From: a virus
DNA length: 64,000 nucleotides
Direction: 5' to 3' (one strand)
IMG/VR virus record: IMGVR_UViG_3300022562_001757
Location: 1 to 64,000 of that record
Shown here piece after piece: positions 44,364-50,993 of this stretch. The position numbers and the translations under genes were made by a program. The stretch's first letter is position 1; every line of letters begins with the position of its first letter. The notes under the pieces were generated by a model. It was not told where the DNA came from and ran no database searches. It saw only the letters and a list, made by a program, of their open reading frames with translations.

Positions 44364-44684
44364 ATGAACAACAAAAGTGACTGGAAACAGCTCGTCTGGA
44401 AAGCGAAGCACGCCATCAAGATCCGCGAGCACCGCGGCGGCACTGGCCTGGTGCAGCTTAACTATTATGACCGATGTTATGTCAGTGCATTACTTTCTTT
44501 GGAAGTTGTTCACCCGCCGGCGTGGCACACCGAAATTGTGCGGAGAGAGCTAGGTGCGCAAGTTCCGGCGGAGCTGATAATCGACCTAGACACCGCATTG
44601 AATAAATCAACCAAGGCTGCCTTCAATGCGATTGCCCCCAAAATCGCTGCGGCTTTCAGCAAGGAGGACACGATGCCAAAATAA
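44364..44684 (+). CDS. Unknown 106-aa protein
   Basis: Begins MNNKSDWKQLVWKAKHAIKI, 3 nt after the previous stop, with GAGG upstream. Helical core RCYVSALLSLEVVHPPAWHT and a basic to acidic C-terminus ending in AAAFSKEDTMPK. Nothing recognised; part of the plus-strand operon. Confidence 0.6.
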   Translation: MNNKSDWKQLVWKAKHAIKIREHRGGTGLVQLNYYDRCYVSALLSLEVVHPPAWHTEIVRRELGAQVPAELIIDLDTALNKSTKAAFNAIAPKIAAAFSKEDTMPK

Positions 44685-44697
44685 CTAGGAGGGCCTC

Positions 44698-44949
44698 GTG
44701 TCAATTTATCCCGATGTTGACTATGAAGAGGACTGGTGCGTGTTGCCTAAGCAAGGCAGCATGTCATATCCAAATTTACCGTACATCCGCTACCGCATCC
44801 AAGCGCAAACACCGCATGCGGTGACCGGAAAGCCGACAAGAACACCCTGGGCGTGGGATATTGTGAGTGAAAATAAGAGGGCACGTAGGCGGTGGAGGTT
44901 GCGCTGCTGGAAGGCGTATCGGAAGACGCGCTACTGCGTCATTTCGTAG
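44698..44949 (+). CDS. Unknown 83-aa basic protein
   Basis: GTG start at 44698, 5 nt after a strong AGGAGG. Reads MSIYPDVDYEEDWCVLPKQG and ends in an Arg-rich helix (ENKRARRRWRLRCWKAYRKT). The basic end suggests nucleic-acid or membrane contact. Its stop overlaps the convergent thymidylate kinase gene by 11 nt; no terminator hairpin is visible between them. Confidence 0.6.
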   Translation: MSIYPDVDYEEDWCVLPKQGSMSYPNLPYIRYRIQAQTPHAVTGKPTRTPWAWDIVSENKRARRRWRLRCWKAYRKTRYCVIS

Positions 44950-45634
44950 ATAATTCGTACAAGCAGTTCAACGCAGCTATCTCTACGCGGCGGCTGACCT
45001 CCTCCATTGACAGGCTACCGTCAATCGACACGACATTCTGATCGCAGCCGAACTCCTTGTCGTAGCGGTGCCTTATGATCTCATCGTAGAATGAATGCAC
45101 ACGCGCTTGCTCTTCGCTGGCTTCGTAGAACTCCGTGGTGTCGCTTCTCTGCTGCCGTCGTTTCTGCGCAACTTCTAGCGGTGTGCGGAGGAAGATGGTC
45201 AAGTCGGCGTTGCGCACGCCTTCCATCGTTGATGTCAGCCACTGGAAATATTCGCGATCGATTCCGAATGGATAGACACTGTCGTAGCTTCCACCTAGAA
45301 CGCGGTGGTCATCCTGCACGGATTGGTAAACCATCGTCGACAGGATGTACCGGTCGCAGATGACGTTGACGCCGGCGTTCAGCTTTGGAATGATTTCTGT
45401 CGCCAAGTGGCTCCAACGGTCTGCGGAAAAGAGCTGCGCCATCATGCGCGGTGGTTGATGCTCTCCCGCTAGAAATTGGCGGATAAGCTTACCTATTGGC
45501 CCCTGCGAAGGCTCGAATGTAAAGTATGCAGAGAAATCCAGTTCATTCAAGCGCGCCGCGAGCTTCTTGGCCTGCGTGGTGGTGCCTGCACCATCAATGC
45601 CTTCAAGTACAATCAGTTTGCCTTTTGTCGTCAT
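44939..45634 (-). CDS. tmk: Thymidylate kinase
   Basis: 231 residues from ATG 45634 (MTTKGKLIVLEGIDGAGTTT), with GAGGA 4 nt upstream and ATGA overlap with the small gene before it. P-loop GIDGAGTTTQ, CDRYILSTMVYQ (DRY motif), LRTPLEVAQKRRQQRSDTTE with a lid Arg pair, and EFYEASEEQARVHSFYDEI. It phosphorylates dTMP to dTDP for phage DNA synthesis. The length is normal for the family. Residues GTTTQ instead of GKTTQ/GKSTQ carry Thr in place of the usual P-loop Lys, as in some phage and yeast-like variants; worth a check. Confidence 0.92.
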   Translation of the reverse strand: MTTKGKLIVLEGIDGAGTTTQAKKLAARLNELDFSAYFTFEPSQGPIGKLIRQFLAGEHQPPRMMAQLFSADRWSHLATEIIPKLNAGVNVICDRYILSTMVYQSVQDDHRVLGGSYDSVYPFGIDREYFQWLTSTMEGVRNADLTIFLRTPLEVAQKRRQQRSDTTEFYEASEEQARVHSFYDEIIRHRYDKEFGCDQNVVSIDGSLSMEEVSRRVEIAALNCLYELSTK

Positions 45635-45747
45635 TGTGTCCTCGTCAACGCTGCCAACAATGATAGCAGCAGCAAGATGGGCGTCATGTAGGGATGGTGA
45701 GGCCAAGCCTCGAACGCTGCGAGCGCAAAGATGGCCGCCGCACTCAT
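45631..45747 (-). CDS. Small hydrophobic protein (38 aa), coupled to tmk
   Basis: ATG 45747 to TGA 45631, overlapping the tmk start as ATGA. The sequence MSAAAIFALAAFEAWPHHPY then MTPILLLLSLLAALTRTQ forms one or two hydrophobic segments. The ribosome binding site is weak (GAGTAG). A membrane peptide of unknown role; coupling to tmk is the main support. Confidence 0.5.
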   Translation of the reverse strand: MSAAAIFALAAFEAWPHHPYMTPILLLLSLLAALTRTQ

Positions 45748-45765
45748 AGAGGCTACTCGCATGCA

Positions 45766-46959
45766 CTAAGCGGCAATGTGCTCGGTCTTGGGGCGGACCC
45801 GCCAGCGAAGGTGCAGACCGGGGACGATCTCCATCCTGGCCCAGTCGGTACGGGCCTTGGGTGGACGGTAGCCTTCCCAGCGCTTATCAGCCACCCAGGA
45901 CGGCTTCCGAGGCTCGACTGCTGGGATACCATTGCCCAACGAGGCGAGCCACTCAGCGGCCTGTCCGGGCGTCTCCAGGCGAGGCATGACCGCGTTGTGC
46001 CAGAAGGCAAACTCGGTGGCCCGGGTCTGGAATCGGAGGTCGCGGATGAGCTGCCGGCAGCGGGCCAGGTAGTCGCTGTGCTCGGTGAGGTGATCCCGGT
46101 AGCCTGTCTCCTTGATGATGAGCAAGCTGACCACGTCGTCGATTTCCTTGAGCGTCCCCTCGGTGCGGTCATCGGCGCTTTGCGTGGAAAGCAGGTCAAC
46201 GCCATCCACCACCGCCTGGAAGGCCGGCACGATCACTTCCTTGGACTCGCCGACGACTTGTGCAGACTTCGTGCGGTCGCCTTCATCCGCAATGCCCATC
46301 CGCTGCTTCAACGCCTTGACGACGGCGCTGGCAACACGGATCTCGAACTCCAACCGCGTGATGGCGATCTTGGCCAGCAGGTAGGGACGCCCGTAGAACG
46401 ACGTCCACCGCATAGGGTGGATGAAGTTGTCGAACCGTACCTTGCCATCGGTACCGGCCAGCGGTCCCAGCTTTTCGTTTTCCAGCTCGTCGGGGAGGAA
46501 CTGGATCTCGTGCCAGCCTTCGTGCCAGTAGCCGTCGATGTCCTGGAGCATGAAGTTCCGCGGCAGGCCGACGGTGTCCTTGGTCATGACGTTGGCGTCC
46601 TCAACGAGCACGCTAAAGCTGAAGACGTCCTGGTTCGAGCTGAGTCCGATGATGCGGCCGTGGCGATTCTTGTCAGAGACGACGATCTCGCCCTCGCGCA
46701 CCTGCTTCGGTCGGCGTCGCTCGTACGTCGGTAGATTGATGGCAGCGCGGCGCTCGGCAAGTGCAGAGATTGCGCACGCCAGGTCGAGGTCAGTAATGGG
46801 CTGACCATTCTCGTCGACGTAGGCGATACCCGGCTTGCGCTCTGCTAAGTTATAGCGCCACGTTTCGAGAATACGCCCGCACACTGCACGCACGTCGGAG
46901 TCGAAGTGCAGCAGCTTGGTGAGGTCCCTGTCAAATGCCTGTTGATCCATACTGCTCAT
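45766..46959 (-). CDS. Unknown 397-aa protein
   Basis: Start chosen at ATG 46959 (MSSMDQQAFDRDLTKLLHFD), 12 nt after AAGGAG. The N-terminus is helical with DLACAISALAERRAAINLPT, the middle is beta-rich (HGRIIGLSSNQDVFSFSVLV; WHEGWHEIQFLPDELENEKL), and the end is again helical and Trp-rich. Base use is more GC-rich than in neighbouring small genes. No recognised motif. Its place before tmk hints at nucleotide or DNA metabolism, but nothing in the sequence shows it. Confidence 0.7.
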   Translation of the reverse strand: MSSMDQQAFDRDLTKLLHFDSDVRAVCGRILETWRYNLAERKPGIAYVDENGQPITDLDLACAISALAERRAAINLPTYERRRPKQVREGEIVVSDKNRHGRIIGLSSNQDVFSFSVLVEDANVMTKDTVGLPRNFMLQDIDGYWHEGWHEIQFLPDELENEKLGPLAGTDGKVRFDNFIHPMRWTSFYGRPYLLAKIAITRLEFEIRVASAVVKALKQRMGIADEGDRTKSAQVVGESKEVIVPAFQAVVDGVDLLSTQSADDRTEGTLKEIDDVVSLLIIKETGYRDHLTEHSDYLARCRQLIRDLRFQTRATEFAFWHNAVMPRLETPGQAAEWLASLGNGIPAVEPRKPSWVADKRWEGYRPPKARTDWARMEIVPGLHLRWRVRPKTEHIAA

Positions 46960-46981
46960 CGTTGCTGTGTTCTCCTTGGCA

Positions 46982-47233
46982 CTATCCGTCAAGTTTCACG
47001 AAGTGCGATAGTGCCCGTATATTTAGTGGAAGACGGTTGAAGTCTTTGTCCAACTCGTACGATTTCAGACGCTCCAACAGCACTTCTCCAGACGTGATGT
47101 CGGTGTGGTATGGGATGATGACGCCAGGGGCGCCCATGCGAGCGATGATGTCGGACATCTCCGTGACTTGTTCGAGCGTACCGTCAACGAGTAGCGGAAA
47201 GCGCACCGCAGTACCTTGTAGCAAAAATAGCAT
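46982..47233 (-). CDS. Unknown 83-aa protein
   Basis: Begins MLFLLQGTAVRFPLLVDGTL; reads as a small alpha/beta protein with EQVTEMSDIIARMGAPGVII and a C-terminal DKDFNRLPLNIRALSHFVKL. It stops 22 nt before the next start and shares its ribosome binding region. Function unknown. Confidence 0.55.
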   Translation of the reverse strand: MLFLLQGTAVRFPLLVDGTLEQVTEMSDIIARMGAPGVIIPYHTDITSGEVLLERLKSYELDKDFNRLPLNIRALSHFVKLDG

Positions 47234-47248
47234 CGTACATCGTGCTCC

Positions 47249-47527
47249 TCAGCGCGCCGCCTTTGCAGGGCGAATTCGATAGATGGTCTTTACCAACGCA
47301 GCACTCTTGTCCGGCCGAACCATAACCACCATGCGGATGCCGGCTTTTTCTAGAAGCTTGATTCCAATGCCATCAGGCGTTTCTGTGCCGAAGAATAGCA
47401 CGTCTTTGATTTGCGCTTCTGTAATTCCTAGATGCACGGCGCGGTTTATGGCGTGTTGGCTAAAGTTCACGCTGCCAAATCCTGGAACATCCTCGTATAA
47501 GTCTCCGCGGCTTAGGTAGCTTTTCAT
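47249..47527 (-). CDS. DUF4258-like small protein
   Basis: 92 residues, AGGAGG ribosome binding site 5 nt before ATG 47527. VNFSQHAINRAVHLGITEAQ then IKDVLFFGTETPDGIGIKLL and IRMVVMVRPDKSAALVKTIY follow the S-HA--R---RGIT--qI--vL--G pattern of DUF4258 proteins, which resemble RelE/HigB-type folds. It could be a toxin-like or RNA-binding protein; no antitoxin partner is obvious next to it. Confidence 0.6.
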   Translation of the reverse strand: MKSYLSRGDLYEDVPGFGSVNFSQHAINRAVHLGITEAQIKDVLFFGTETPDGIGIKLLEKAGIRMVVMVRPDKSAALVKTIYRIRPAKAAR

Positions 47528-47563
47528 GCGTTCCTCCTAGCACTGCGAGGATCCGCGCGTTAG

Positions 47564-47758
47564 TCATCCAGGTTGCTGCACTTCGTTGCTCCACCAATAG
47601 CAAAGTCCGCTTTTCCCTCTGCCGTTGTCAGGGCACGCTTCGCAGTACCACTCGCCGGCGATCATCGACCGCCATTGGTCTTCGTTGAGCATGGACGCCG
47701 GGCTGCGCTTCACCTTGTGCAGCGCACCTCCGCACTGTGGGCACTTAGGATTTAGAAT
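47564..47758 (-). CDS. Small zinc-ribbon protein, start uncertain
   Basis: About 64 residues. The part LNPKCPQCGGALHKVKRSPA through EWYCEACPDNGRGKSGLCYW is clearly a zinc ribbon with CPQC and CEAC pairs. No ATG, GTG or TTG fits: the ATT at 47758 is the best-placed codon (GGAAAAGAG upstream) and overlaps the end of the preceding gene; the far ATG at 47863 would overlap it by over 100 nt. Translation may be by coupling. Confidence 0.5.
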   Translation of the reverse strand: MLNPKCPQCGGALHKVKRSPASMLNEDQWRSMIAGEWYCEACPDNGRGKSGLCYWWSNEVQQPG

Positions 47759-47960
47759 TTTCTCTTTTCCGCGCCTGGCACTCGGGACAGGTCGGTTGCC
47801 GCTTCTCCAGCCCGAGCGGCAGCACGATAAAATGCTTGCACCGCGTCTCGACGCTGAAGTCATCCGCGTTAGGCTTTTTCCGGCCCTTGACGGCGCACCA
47901 GTGGATGTCGTTGCTCTCGCGGTCGCTTTTCCAGGCTACACACCAACGGTCTTTAGGCAT
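47745..47960 (-). CDS. Small Cys-rich protein
   Basis: 71 residues from ATG 47960 (MPKDRWCVAWKSDRESNDIH), with GGAGG 9 nt upstream. Cys residues at WCVAW, WCAVKGR, RCKHF and CPEC could bind zinc. Ends RKRENSKS. It is followed by another zinc-ribbon gene with 14-nt overlap. Function unknown. Confidence 0.6.
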   Translation of the reverse strand: MPKDRWCVAWKSDRESNDIHWCAVKGRKKPNADDFSVETRCKHFIVLPLGLEKRQPTCPECQARKRENSKS

Positions 47961-47977
47961 CGCCGTCTTCCTCCACA

Positions 47978-48033
47978 CGTGGCCGGCTAGTTTTCTGACT
48001 CCGCGCGTGGCCGGCTAGTTTTCTGACTCCGCG
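47978..48033. repeat. 28-bp perfect tandem duplication
   Basis: Two identical 28-bp copies (47978-48005, 48006-48033), each containing GTGGCCGGCTAGTTTTCTGA, in the gap between two small genes. Read on the minus strand they lie just upstream of the ribosome binding site of the gene at 47960. A recent slippage event or a duplicated regulatory site. Confidence 0.9.
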
Positions 48034-48048
48034 CGAGATAAACGATCG

Positions 48049-48363
48049 CTAGTCCGCCACGTAGCGCACTTCGGCTGGCGTGTATTCACGCTTGCGCTGC
48101 ACCTTGTACCAGCCTGGGTCGAGGTCGATGTTGCCGTGTTCCTCGTGCTGCACCTGAGCGCGCTCTTGCAGATGGAGGTACACCATGCCGGCCATCATGT
48201 AGAGCGCTGCCCGACGCGCCGCGATGGCGTGAGCGTGGCCTGTAGCCTCACCTTCAGCCAACACGAGACGCCCACGGTCATCGCGCTGCGCCGTTTCCGC
48301 ACCTGCGATCTCAACAGGGGTTGTCGGAATCAATAGAACGTCACCTTGTCTGAACATCTTCAC
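48049..48363 (-). CDS. Conserved phage protein of unknown function
   Basis: 104 residues from GTG 48363 (or ATG two codons later). MFRQGDVLLIPTTPVEIAGA, then DRGRLVLAEGEATGHAHAIA, VYLHLQERAQVQHEEHGNID and REYTPAEVRYVAD: this QGDVLL...GHAH...HEEH...Y pattern recurs in many phages and bacteria. The conserved His residues could be a metal site. Function not known to me. AAGGAG lies close to the GTG. Confidence 0.75.
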   Translation of the reverse strand: MKMFRQGDVLLIPTTPVEIAGAETAQRDDRGRLVLAEGEATGHAHAIAARRAALYMMAGMVYLHLQERAQVQHEEHGNIDLDPGWYKVQRKREYTPAEVRYVAD

Positions 48364-48464
48364 TCTCCTTGGTAGTTTCGCACCACGTAACTCGGATCGA
48401 AGTTAAGTGACTCGCCACCGGCATCGGATCCGGCACCGTTGCTAATCTCCGCACTTCTTTTCAC
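48360..48464 (-). CDS. Possible 34-aa peptide
   Basis: GTG 48464 to TGA 48362-48360, overlapping the next gene as GTGA. It reads MKRSAEISNGAGSDAGGESL and ends VVRNYQGE. The junction looks like the coupled junctions elsewhere, but no ribosome binding site precedes the GTG. Tentative. Confidence 0.3.
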   Translation of the reverse strand: MKRSAEISNGAGSDAGGESLNFDPSYVVRNYQGE

Positions 48465-48496
48465 GGAGCTTAGCGCATTTTATAGCGGAGCACAAG

Positions 48497-49549
48497 TCAG
48501 GTCTCCACCAGGGGTTTATATTCGTCCTTTGGCAGCTCCCACTGCCAAGCAAAGGCTTCTTCGAGCGTGCGTATATTACCAGGTACACGCTCGTAGTAGA
48601 CCTTATGGTGTCCATCAGGTTCTGGCGTAGAGTTTACGACTTCCGTCATCACCAGCGGCTCGTCGTTCAGCTGTTCTGCGCATAGCAATCGTCTAGGATG
48701 CCCAAGCGGATCGATATCTTCGTCTAGCACCGCTGCGTCAATAGCGCGCAAATAGCGCCCGGCACCGTAGCGTTCGATCATCACACGCCGCACTTCCACA
48801 TTGTTTTCTGCCGCTATGCCTTGCGGTGTGATGGTTTCTGAATTTTCGATAACCTCTCGCGAAACCCGAACTCCATGGATGGCCCATACGCCCCACCCAT
48901 CAGGATACTGGATGGCTGGTCCGCTGGTGTTGTGGAGACGATGTTGCTCATCCCGGTGAAGACATGCGGGACGTTCGGAAAGGATGACGGTGTCTTCAAA
49001 CGGCCACCACCAACCACTACTCCTGGCTACCTCAATCTGTGGTCCTGGGTCGGCCGATGAGGTCAGCCCGAAAATATCCTTTACGGTTTGGTAATGACCA
49101 AGCCAAAAGATGTCGTGCGGACCGAAGCAAGGCCGTTCCACAAGCTGCCCAAGTTGTTCCCTAAGCTGGTCCCCGAGCTGTTCCCAAAGCTGGTACCAAA
49201 GCTGGTCCCCGAGCTGTTCACAAAGCTGGTACCAAAGCTGTTCCCTAAGCTGTTCCCTAAGCTGTTCCCTAAGCTGTTCCCTAAGCTGGTCCCTAAGCTG
49301 GTCCCTAAGCTGGTCCCTAATATTGTCCCCGAGCGGCGTACCAAGCGTGTTGGCGGCCAGAAAGAAGCCTTCATGCGGACTTCGCGCCCACAGGATCTTT
49401 TTTGGTTCTGGAAGCCCACGTTCACGATAGGCAGCCTTTACTCCGGCTTCGGCGCGCGGTCGATCGGCGGGACCGGTTTGCGTTCCCAACCGCAGCCATT
49501 CTGTGCGCGCGGCGTAGACTTTCTGCCATTGTTCTTCGGTGATTTTCAT
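48497..49549 (-). CDS. DUF6745-like protein with tetrapeptide repeats (paralogue)
   Basis: 350 residues. Same plan as the 249-1268 product: head KITEEQWQKVYAARTEWLRL with TGPADRPRAEAGVKAAYRER, then about fifteen RDQL/REQL/WYQL units (residues about 75-138), then HRLHNTSGPAIQYPDGWGVW and a conserved end EEAFAWQWELPKDEYKPLVE. The repeat array is longer and more regular than in the other copy. Start overlaps the upstream stop (ATGA). Function unknown. Confidence 0.75.
   Translation of the reverse strand: MKITEEQWQKVYAARTEWLRLGTQTGPADRPRAEAGVKAAYRERGLPEPKKILWARSPHEGFFLAANTLGTPLGDNIRDQLRDQLRDQLREQLREQLREQLREQLWYQLCEQLGDQLWYQLWEQLGDQLREQLGQLVERPCFGPHDIFWLGHYQTVKDIFGLTSSADPGPQIEVARSSGWWWPFEDTVILSERPACLHRDEQHRLHNTSGPAIQYPDGWGVWAIHGVRVSREVIENSETITPQGIAAENNVEVRRVMIERYGAGRYLRAIDAAVLDEDIDPLGHPRRLLCAEQLNDEPLVMTEVVNSTPEPDGHHKVYYERVPGNIRTLEEAFAWQWELPKDEYKPLVET
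49130..49330 (-). repeat. 12-bp tandem repeats coding for xxQL
   Basis: Around fifteen units close to a CTAAGCTGTTCC-type dodecamer; several adjacent copies at about 49220-49290 are identical, so recent expansion is likely. On the opposite strand the same array is open and encodes repeated PKL. Confidence 0.85.
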
Positions 49550-49851
49550 GGCTTCTTTTTGCGCCGCCTTCGTCGCAGGGTGGTCGCGCTTTCATTCCAC
49601 ACGACTGGCGTTCCCGCCGTCCCATACCAATCGCCGATGCGCTGTGCTTCAACAAGAAAACGCATCAACGATACCTGCGAAACGCAGAAGTTCTGGTCAT
49701 CTGGATCCACCGCGTAGGCATCCCACAAGGCTTTTCCACTACGCCACCACGTGCCCTGGTAGCCCGGATTGATGTGCACTTCGTAAAATTGCATTTCCGT
49801 TACAGCGTGCTGCGAAAGTAGACGGGCATTATCCGTCTGTGCTCTTACCAT
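49546..49851 (-). CDS. Unknown 101-aa protein
   Basis: From ATG 49851 (MVRAQTDNARLLSQHAVTEM), overlapping the previous gene by 23 nt; ATG at MQFYEVHINPGYQG is an alternative. Contains WWRSGKALWDAYAVDPDDQN and WYGTAGTPVVWNESATTL, then ends in a very basic RRRRRKKKP. Function unknown. Confidence 0.55.
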   Translation of the reverse strand: MVRAQTDNARLLSQHAVTEMQFYEVHINPGYQGTWWRSGKALWDAYAVDPDDQNFCVSQVSLMRFLVEAQRIGDWYGTAGTPVVWNESATTLRRRRRKKKP

Positions 49852-50281
49852 TCTTCTGTTCCAGCAAATTGTGGGCGCGCATCCAAGCTGCCCGAAGCAC
49901 GAAGTCGGTCGTCGTATCGAAATGCTCGACTGCGGCACGTTGAATGGTTTCCTTCTCTTCGAGTTCCATTGAGATTGACACCATTTCCTTTTCGCCGACA
50001 TCATCGCCGGTAATGTAGCAGCGGTCGCGATCCACCGTGATCCAATTAAGTACGGGAACCTTCGTGCCATCCTCCTGTTGCTCTAGTGTCCAGACAACAT
50101 TTGGTCGCGTTTCGACCGGAGCGTTGCCCATGATTCTGCGCGCCAACCCGAGGGCAGCGCCAACCATGAAGGCACTCCGATTAGGATCGACACCTAGCAG
50201 ATCAGCTAGGTACTCTACCGCCTCGTCAATTTTATCTTTGATGCGCACCGGCACGCGAATCGTCAAATTGTGCTCTGACAT
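49829..50281 (-). CDS. Possible ribbon-helix-helix-like DNA-binding protein
   Basis: 150 residues. The N-terminus (NLTIRVPVRIKDKIDEAVEY) has the strand-plus-helix look of an RHH/CopG-type repressor; the end (MVSISMELEEKETIQRAAVE) looks like a second such unit (MEL...KE.I...A). It stands first behind the TTGACA element at 50312-50340, so an autoregulator of that element family is an attractive but unproved idea. GGAG lies 7 nt before the ATG. Confidence 0.6.
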   Translation of the reverse strand: MSEHNLTIRVPVRIKDKIDEAVEYLADLLGVDPNRSAFMVGAALGLARRIMGNAPVETRPNVVWTLEQQEDGTKVPVLNWITVDRDRCYITGDDVGEKEMVSISMELEEKETIQRAAVEHFDTTTDFVLRAAWMRAHNLLEQKNGKSTDG

Positions 50282-50311
50282 GCTTGAACTCCAAACGCAA
50301 GTGTCCCTAGT

Positions 50312-50340
50312 GTTATACCAAAACGGTATTACGCTGTCAA
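50312..50340 (-). promoter_or_regulatory. Promoter/operator family element (best match)
   Basis: TTGACA (50340-50335), 17-bp spacer GCGTAATACCGTTTTGG, TATAAC (50317-50312), about 30 nt before the ATG at 50281. TACC...GGTA inverted repeat across the spacer and -10, as at 5801-5829. Strongest -10 of the family. Confidence 0.82.
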
Positions 50341-50351
50341 TCCTGATTGTA

Positions 50352-50993
50352 TTACGGATGTCGACGGAGGAAGTGCAGGAACTTTAAGAGCTTTTTAGGC
50401 TGGCAATGGAACAAAATGATGGTTTGGCGTCGATGGCGAGCGCGCCAGCGGACTTGGCGCCACATACGAAGGGCCGAAGTGCGGTAGTCGTCGACGTCCC
50501 ACATGACCGTACGAAGGTGCATGTGGCGGACCTCGTGAATCAGTTCAGGGCACCAGAAGCCACCGGGCGGGCGAAAAAATTTCATGTCCACGCCCGTAGC
50601 ACGCTTGACGACCTTGTGGTTTGTACTGAGCTGCCAATGGATCCACCGACGCCGGACAGCGCGATTCTTCTTTCGGCACATGAAAGGATGGTCAAGGCTA
50701 TGGTTGCCCAGCAGGTGCCCTGCACGGTAGATGGCCATGAGCCGCTCATAGTGCCAGCGGTTGGGCGCATAGCGTGGATTCTGATAGTAGTAGCGGACTC
50801 CCCAAGCGTTGATGAAAAATATGGCGCGCAGATGATACGTCTTGAGGATCTTCAAGACTTCTTTGGTGTGCTGGCAGGGGTGATCATCCACCGTCCAGAT
50901 AATCCGGTGCTGATGGCCATCAATGACTTCATTCGTATGTGGCAACGGCGGCGAAACCGCGGACAACAGAAACAGAACAGGAAGTAACATCAT
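50352..50993 (-). CDS. Exported polysaccharide deacetylase (NodB-like)
   Basis: 213 residues. Hydrophobic signal peptide (MMLLPVLFLLSAVSPPLP), then NodB motifs: TVDDHP (D36, D37), LGNHSLDHP (H98, H102), FFRPPGGF (R141), WDVDD (D166) and IILFHCQ (H196). These are the metal and catalytic residues of carbohydrate esterase family 4, which removes acetyl groups from peptidoglycan, chitin or capsule sugars. In a phage it may modify the envelope of the infected host or aid lysis. The C-terminus is strongly basic. Start overlaps the HNH gene stop (ATGA). Confidence 0.85.
   Translation of the reverse strand: MMLLPVLFLLSAVSPPLPHTNEVIDGHQHRIIWTVDDHPCQHTKEVLKILKTYHLRAIFFINAWGVRYYYQNPRYAPNRWHYERLMAIYRAGHLLGNHSLDHPFMCRKKNRAVRRRWIHWQLSTNHKVVKRATGVDMKFFRPPGGFWCPELIHEVRHMHLRTVMWDVDDYRTSALRMWRQVRWRARHRRQTIILFHCQPKKLLKFLHFLRRHP

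Noticed and set aside
47978-48033. CRISPR array
   Set aside because: Only two directly adjacent copies without spacers; it is a plain tandem duplication.
49088-49717. Plus-strand 209-codon frame opposite the second DUF6745-like gene
   Set aside because: Same repeat artefact as at 867-1250; its residues outside the repeat show no sensible domain.
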